DNA of 8,125 nt from the NCBI GenBank assembly GCA_019689615.1, contig JADGHD010000198.1:1-8125 (forward strand). Reading direction: 5' to 3'. Every line of letters begins with the position of its first letter. The first letter of the stretch is position 1. Shown here piece after piece: positions 5,808-8,125 of the stretch. The position numbers and the translations under genes are program-made. Below the pieces are notes generated by a model. It saw nothing but the letters and a program-made list of their open reading frames with translations. It was not told the origin of the DNA and did no database searches. This stretch comes from Frankia sp. GTDB taxonomy: Bacteria > Actinomycetota > Actinomycetes > Frankiales > Frankiaceae.

Positions 5808-6680
5808 ATGCAGCTTCGCGTCGGACAGACGCTCGCCAGCGCCGTGGACACCACCATCGTCATCGTCACGAAGGCCCCGGCCGGCGACGTGGACCTCACC
5901 TGCGGCGGCGCCCCGATGATCCCCAAGGGCAGCCAGCCCCCCGCCGTCGAGCTGGACCCGGCGCTCATGAAAGGATCGCTCATGGGCAAGCGCTACGTCG
6001 ACGCGGCGGGCACGCTGGAGGTGCTGGTCACGAAGGGAGGCGAGGCGTCGCTGGCGCTCGGCGGCGAGTTGTTGGCCACCGCCCGGCCCAAGACGCTGCC
6101 CTCCTCCGACTGGCTCATCGAGCTGGCGCTCGCCTTCACCCAGGCGCACCCGGCGGTGACCTCCACGATCATCGGGCCGCGCACGCTCGCCCAGCTGGAC
6201 TCCCCACTGGGCGCGGCCGACATCCGGCTGGGCGCGGACGTGCTCGACGCGGTCGACGCGGTCGTCGCGCCGGGGCAGGACCTGGACCGTGGCGACTACG
6301 CGTTCGAACCTCGGGCGCTGCGCCATCTCGACCAGCGGCGCCGCCGACGGTTCCCGGCGCCGTGGCCGCTCGGCCCGTCCTGCCCGTCGGCGGCCATGCC
6401 TGCGGGCAGGACGGACGGGTCAGTGCGTGGACCAGCCGCCGTCGACGACGAGGGTGTGCCCGGTGACGAACGACGACGCGTCGGAGAGCAGGTAGACCAA
6501 GGCGCCGTCCAGCTCGCCGGTCCCGCCGGTGCGGCGCATCGGCGTCGCCAGGGTGATCCGCTGGTTGGCCCGCTCGTCGGTGAACACCTCGTCGGCCATC
6601 TCGGAGGGGAAGAACCCCGGCGCGATGGCGTTGACCCGCACACCGCGCTTGCCCCACTGGCCGGCCAGGTCTCGGGTTAG
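5808..6680 (+). CDS. chimeric ORF: small single-Cys protein fused to an aldo/keto reductase C-terminus
   Basis: The open frame encodes 290 residues in three parts. Residues 1-101 form a compact protein with LTCGGAPM (30-37, single Cys32), GKRYVDAAGTLEVLVTKGG (60-78), SLALGG (81-86) and TLPSSD (96-101). I recall this as an uncharacterised small actinobacterial protein that normally stops around that last Asp, and assign no function. Residues 103-176 match the end of aldo/keto reductases: LIELALAFTQAHPAVTS (103-119), IIGPRTLAQLD (121-131) and ADVLDAVDAVVAPG (143-156). The AKR barrel and catalytic Asp/Tyr/Lys/His are absent. From about residue 180 the frame is Arg/Pro/Gly-rich, crosses the terminator hairpin and runs 261 bp antisense to the SDR gene, so it is probably not selected coding sequence. 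The first part may still be translated (good ribosome site, rightward operon). It looks like a deletion fusion that lost both stop codons; an assembly error is the alternative. Confidence 0.7.
   Translation: MQLRVGQTLASAVDTTIVIVTKAPAGDVDLTCGGAPMIPKGSQPPAVELDPALMKGSLMGKRYVDAAGTLEVLVTKGGEASLALGGELLATARPKTLPSSDWLIELALAFTQAHPAVTSTIIGPRTLAQLDSPLGAADIRLGADVLDAVDAVVAPGQDLDRGDYAFEPRALRHLDQRRRRRFPAPWPLGPSCPSAAMPAGRTDGSVRGPAAVDDEGVPGDERRRVGEQVDQGAVQLAGPAGAAHRRRQGDPLVGPLVGEHLVGHLGGEEPRRDGVDPHTALAPLAGQVSG
6114..6340 (+). pseudogene. C-terminal remnant of an aldo/keto reductase
   Basis: This piece, in frame with the small protein before it, matches only the last ~75 residues of an NADPH-dependent aldo/keto reductase: the helix LALAFTQAHPAVTS, the cofactor-binding loop IIGPRTLAQLD and the closing helix through VAPGQDLD. 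No upstream stretch in the window encodes the missing ~240 residues; the DNA before it is the intact small domain and then the synthetase. It therefore cannot reduce carbonyls by itself. The join lies at 6108-6113 (Asp101-Trp102 of the fusion). The expected stop after a terminal Arg-rich segment is missing. Confidence 0.7.
6375..6414. terminator. bidirectional terminator hairpin between convergent genes
   Basis: A perfect 12-bp inverted repeat, CCGTCCTGCCCG (6375-6386) and CGGGCAGGACGG (6403-6414), encloses a 16-nt loop. It begins 5 bp beyond the SDR stop and lies about 35 bp past the end of recognisable aldo/keto reductase sequence, so it would serve both converging transcripts. No T-tract follows. 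Its position supports ending the real upstream coding region before about 6370 even though the frame stays open. Confidence 0.75.
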
Positions 6681-7190
6681 GTTGATCACCGCGGCCTTGG
6701 AGGCGCTGTAGGCGGCGCTCGGCAGGGGGTAGGCCGAGCCGAGGCCGAAGACGGAGGCGATGTTCACGATCGAGCCGCGCCCGCGCTCGATCATTCCGGG
6801 GGCGACGAGCCGGGAGAGGTTGAACACGGCGGTCAGGTTGACCTCTAGGGTGCGCCGGAAGCGTTCGAGAGGCTCGCTGACAGCCGGGGCGGGGGCCCCG
6901 ACACCCGCGTTGTTGACCAGTCCGTCGATGCGGCCGTGGGTGGCCAGGGTGTCCTCGACCAGTCGTTCGCACGCCTGCTCGTCGGACACGTCGACCGGTC
7001 GGGTCTCCAGACCCGGGCAGGCCGCCGCCAGCGCGTCCAGCCGGTCCTTGCGCCGGGCGATCGCGACGACCTTCGCGCCGGCGCCGTGCAGGGCGATCGC
7101 GAACTGGCGGCCGAGGCCGCTGGAGGCGCCGGTCACGATGACGACGCGGCTGGACAGGTCGAACAAGTAGATCGGGTTGTAACCGCTCAC
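6420..7190 (-). CDS. SDR-family NAD(P)-dependent oxidoreductase
   Basis: This 256-residue classical short-chain dehydrogenase/reductase would interconvert a hydroxyl and a keto group in the cytoplasm. Visible motifs: Rossmann TGASSGLG (20-27), acidic PVDVSD (65-70), NNAG (93-96), catalytic Asn118 in VNLT, Ser146 in VNIAS, Tyr161 and Lys165 in YSASK, and the PG turn (191-192). The tetrad is complete. Two arginines just after the second strand (Arg46-Arg47, in AIARRKD) suggest NADPH preference. The C-terminus GHTLVVDGGW is typical. The GTG at 7190 is supported by GAGGAG 7 nt upstream. A 3-hydroxyacyl-CoA or an alcohol/ketone in the same pathway are plausible substrates, but this is only context. 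It is divergent from the second acyl-CoA dehydrogenase, with a copy of the shared motif 25 bp upstream of its start. Confidence 0.95.
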   Translation of the reverse strand: MSGYNPIYLFDLSSRVVIVTGASSGLGRQFAIALHGAGAKVVAIARRKDRLDALAAACPGLETRPVDVSDEQACERLVEDTLATHGRIDGLVNNAGVGAPAPAVSEPLERFRRTLEVNLTAVFNLSRLVAPGMIERGRGSIVNIASVFGLGSAYPLPSAAYSASKAAVINLTRDLAGQWGKRGVRVNAIAPGFFPSEMADEVFTDERANQRITLATPMRRTGGTGELDGALVYLLSDASSFVTGHTLVVDGGWSTH

Positions 7191-7214
7191 TCGGTGGCTC
7201 CTCTAAAACAGATC

Positions 7215-7228
7215 AATAAGTTTACCAT
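7215..7228 (+). promoter_or_regulatory. shared-motif copy upstream of the SDR gene (weaker)
   Basis: AATAAGTTTACCAT matches AATCAGTTAACCAA at 3322-3335 in 11 of 14 positions, in the same strand orientation. It lacks the two-fold symmetry of the 3320-3339 site, so it is the weakest of the three copies. It ends 25-38 bp upstream of the SDR start and overlaps the possible SDR -10, as a repressor site would. Confidence 0.35.
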
Positions 7229-7298
7229 ATCCCCTCCTCTGGGGCGTATAGGTGCTCGGGGTGCTTGCCGGGCGGATCACTCCTGTGTCGCTTCTGGT

Positions 7299-7314
7299 AA
7301 AATCAGATAACCTA
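7299..7314 (+). promoter_or_regulatory. shared-motif copy upstream of the second acyl-CoA dehydrogenase
   Basis: AAAATCAGATAACCTA contains AATCAGATAACCTA, which matches AATCAGTTAACCAA from the other divergent region in 12 of 14 positions. It covers the -35 position relative to the TATAAT at 7319-7324. Symmetry is poorer than at 3320-3339. The match in sequence, orientation and promoter position suggests the same regulator acts on both regions. Confidence 0.5.
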
Positions 7315-7318
7315 TATG

Positions 7319-7324
7319 TATAAT
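7319..7324 (+). promoter_or_regulatory. -10 element candidate for the second acyl-CoA dehydrogenase
   Basis: A perfect TATAAT in the AT-rich patch. Transcription would begin near 7331-7332, which is either about 21 nt before the ATG at 7353 or exactly at an in-frame ATG at 7332 (a leaderless message). No clear -35 box is present; that position is filled by the shared motif. Confidence 0.5.
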
Positions 7325-7352
7325 CATCCGGATGTGGGACGGGAGTGGCCTC

Positions 7353-8125
7353 ATGATCGGCGGGCTGACCGAGGAGCAGGAGGAGCTGCGGGCGCTGGCG
7401 CGCGACTTCCTGGCGGACACGTCCTCGACCGCGCGCGTGCGCGCTCTGGTGGACAGCGGCGCCGCGCGTGACGACGAGGTGTGGCGGCAGATGGCCGAGC
7501 AGGTGGGCCTGCAGGGCATCGCCATCCCGGAGGAGTACGGCGGTGCCGGGATGGGCCCCGTCGAGCTGGGCATTGTGGCCGAGGAGCTTGGCCGCGCCCT
7601 GTTCGTCGGGCCGTACTTCTCCAGCGTCGTCCTCGCGGGGCAGACTCTGACCGTCTGCGCGGACGAGGCGGCCCGGGCGGCCTGGCTGCCGGGGATCGCG
7701 GCCGGCGAGCTGACCGCCACGCTCGCCGTCGGCGACGCGACGGGCGAGATCGACCCGGCGCAGGTCACGACCACGGCGGCCGAGTCCGGCGACGGCGGCT
7801 GGGCGCTGTCCGGCACCAAGCGGTTCGTCGTCGACGGGGCCACCGCCGGCCTGCTGCTGGTCGCCGCCCGCGTGGGCGGGGAGGTCGGGCTCTTCGCCGT
7901 CGACGCGACCGGCGGCGACGTGCCCGGGCTCGCCCGCGAGCCGCTGCCCAACCTGGACCTCACCCGCCAGATCGCGACCGTGACCCTTGCGGGCACGCCC
8001 GCCAGCCGGCTCGCCGGGGACGCGGCGGCGGTGCTGGCGCGGGTCGGCGACCTGGTCGCGGCGGCGCTGGCCGCTGAGCAGGCGGGCGGCGCCGCCGCGG
8101 TGCAGGACCAGTCTCGTAAACACAA
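7353..8125 (+). CDS. acyl-CoA dehydrogenase, 3' partial (divergent subunit type)
   Basis: The frame is open from 7353 to the right edge, giving 257 residues of an expected ~350-380. The N-terminal helical domain is clear: LTEEQEELRALARDFL (5-20), MAEQVGLQGIAIPEEYGG (47-64) and LGIVAEELGRALF (72-84). The middle beta-domain contains WALSGTKRFVVDGATAG (150-166) and LTRQIATVTLAG (203-214), followed by AAEQAGGA (240-247), the start of the C-terminal domain. Where typical enzymes show a TEPxAGSD flavin/substrate motif, this one has LAVGDATGEID (124-134). Such degenerate members often act as one subunit of heteromeric mycobacterial-type dehydrogenases, for example those of sterol side-chain degradation; here that is only inference. 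The ATG at 7353 has GGGAG 7 nt upstream. An in-frame ATG at 7332 would add seven residues and could be a leaderless start. The catalytic region lies beyond the window. Confidence 0.9.
   Translation, partial: MIGGLTEEQEELRALARDFLADTSSTARVRALVDSGAARDDEVWRQMAEQVGLQGIAIPEEYGGAGMGPVELGIVAEELGRALFVGPYFSSVVLAGQTLTVCADEAARAAWLPGIAAGELTATLAVGDATGEIDPAQVTTTAAESGDGGWALSGTKRFVVDGATAGLLLVAARVGGEVGLFAVDATGGDVPGLAREPLPNLDLTRQIATVTLAGTPASRLAGDAAAVLARVGDLVAAALAAEQAGGAAAVQDQSRKH

Larger units (their letters stand above)
7191..7352. promoter_or_regulatory. divergent intergenic region between SDR and second dehydrogenase
   Basis: There is no credible gene here. Two AT-rich patches (about 7205-7230 and 7297-7326) flank a GC-rich middle. 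They hold the two motif copies, a perfect TATAAT and a perfect 10-bp palindrome CATCCGGATG (7325-7334), listed or discussed separately. A short stem CCCC/GGGG lies at 7231-7244. On the minus strand TAAACT (complement of 7219-7224) is a weak -10 candidate for the SDR, giving a leader of about 20 nt. Confidence 0.7.

Noticed and set aside
7203..8123. 306-codon minus-strand ORF opposite the second acyl-CoA dehydrogenase
   Set aside because: The plus-strand frame from 7353 gives clear dehydrogenase motifs; the minus frame has none and runs through the promoter region.

Overview
The window reads as a very GC-rich actinobacterial chromosome segment. Codon third positions are almost always G or C, GTG starts are used, and the protein families match acyl-CoA catabolic clusters of Frankia-, Pseudofrankia- or mycobacterium-like organisms. 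The genus is an inference. There are no rRNA or tRNA genes, CRISPR arrays or transposase genes.

Layout from left to right: (1) the 3' part of an AMP-forming acyl-CoA synthetase (+), ending in a strong GC hairpin that overlaps its stop codon; (2) a leftward two-gene operon of acyl-CoA dehydrogenase then TesB-type acyl-CoA thioesterase (-), whose likely reading frames overlap by 17 bp; (3) a 240-bp divergent promoter region with an AT-rich island and a 20-bp palindrome; (4) a rightward operon of enoyl-CoA hydratase/crotonase, a second and more divergent acyl-CoA synthetase, and a chimeric ORF joining a small single-cysteine protein to the last ~75 residues of an aldo/keto reductase; (5) a convergent terminator hairpin; (6) a leftward SDR oxidoreductase (-); (7) a second divergent promoter region with another AT-rich island; (8) the 5' part of a second acyl-CoA dehydrogenase (+), running off the right edge.

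Together the genes look like a degradative acyl-CoA module: activation (two synthetases), alpha,beta-dehydrogenation (two dehydrogenases), hydration (crotonase), possible oxidation of a hydroxyl or keto group (SDR), and CoA release or recycling (thioesterase). No thiolase, CoA transferase or regulator gene lies in the window, and the substrate cannot be deduced.

The most interesting signals are: (a) a motif close to AATCAGWTAACC in both AT-rich divergent promoter regions, suggesting one unidentified regulator controls all genes except perhaps the first; (b) the small-protein/aldo-keto-reductase fusion, which looks like a deletion scar and has lost its natural stop; (c) a thioesterase with Asn where the TesB family normally has its catalytic Asp; (d) a possible leaderless start for the second acyl-CoA dehydrogenase. 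I found no convincing wholly new system; the core is a recognisable catabolic cluster with several local oddities.
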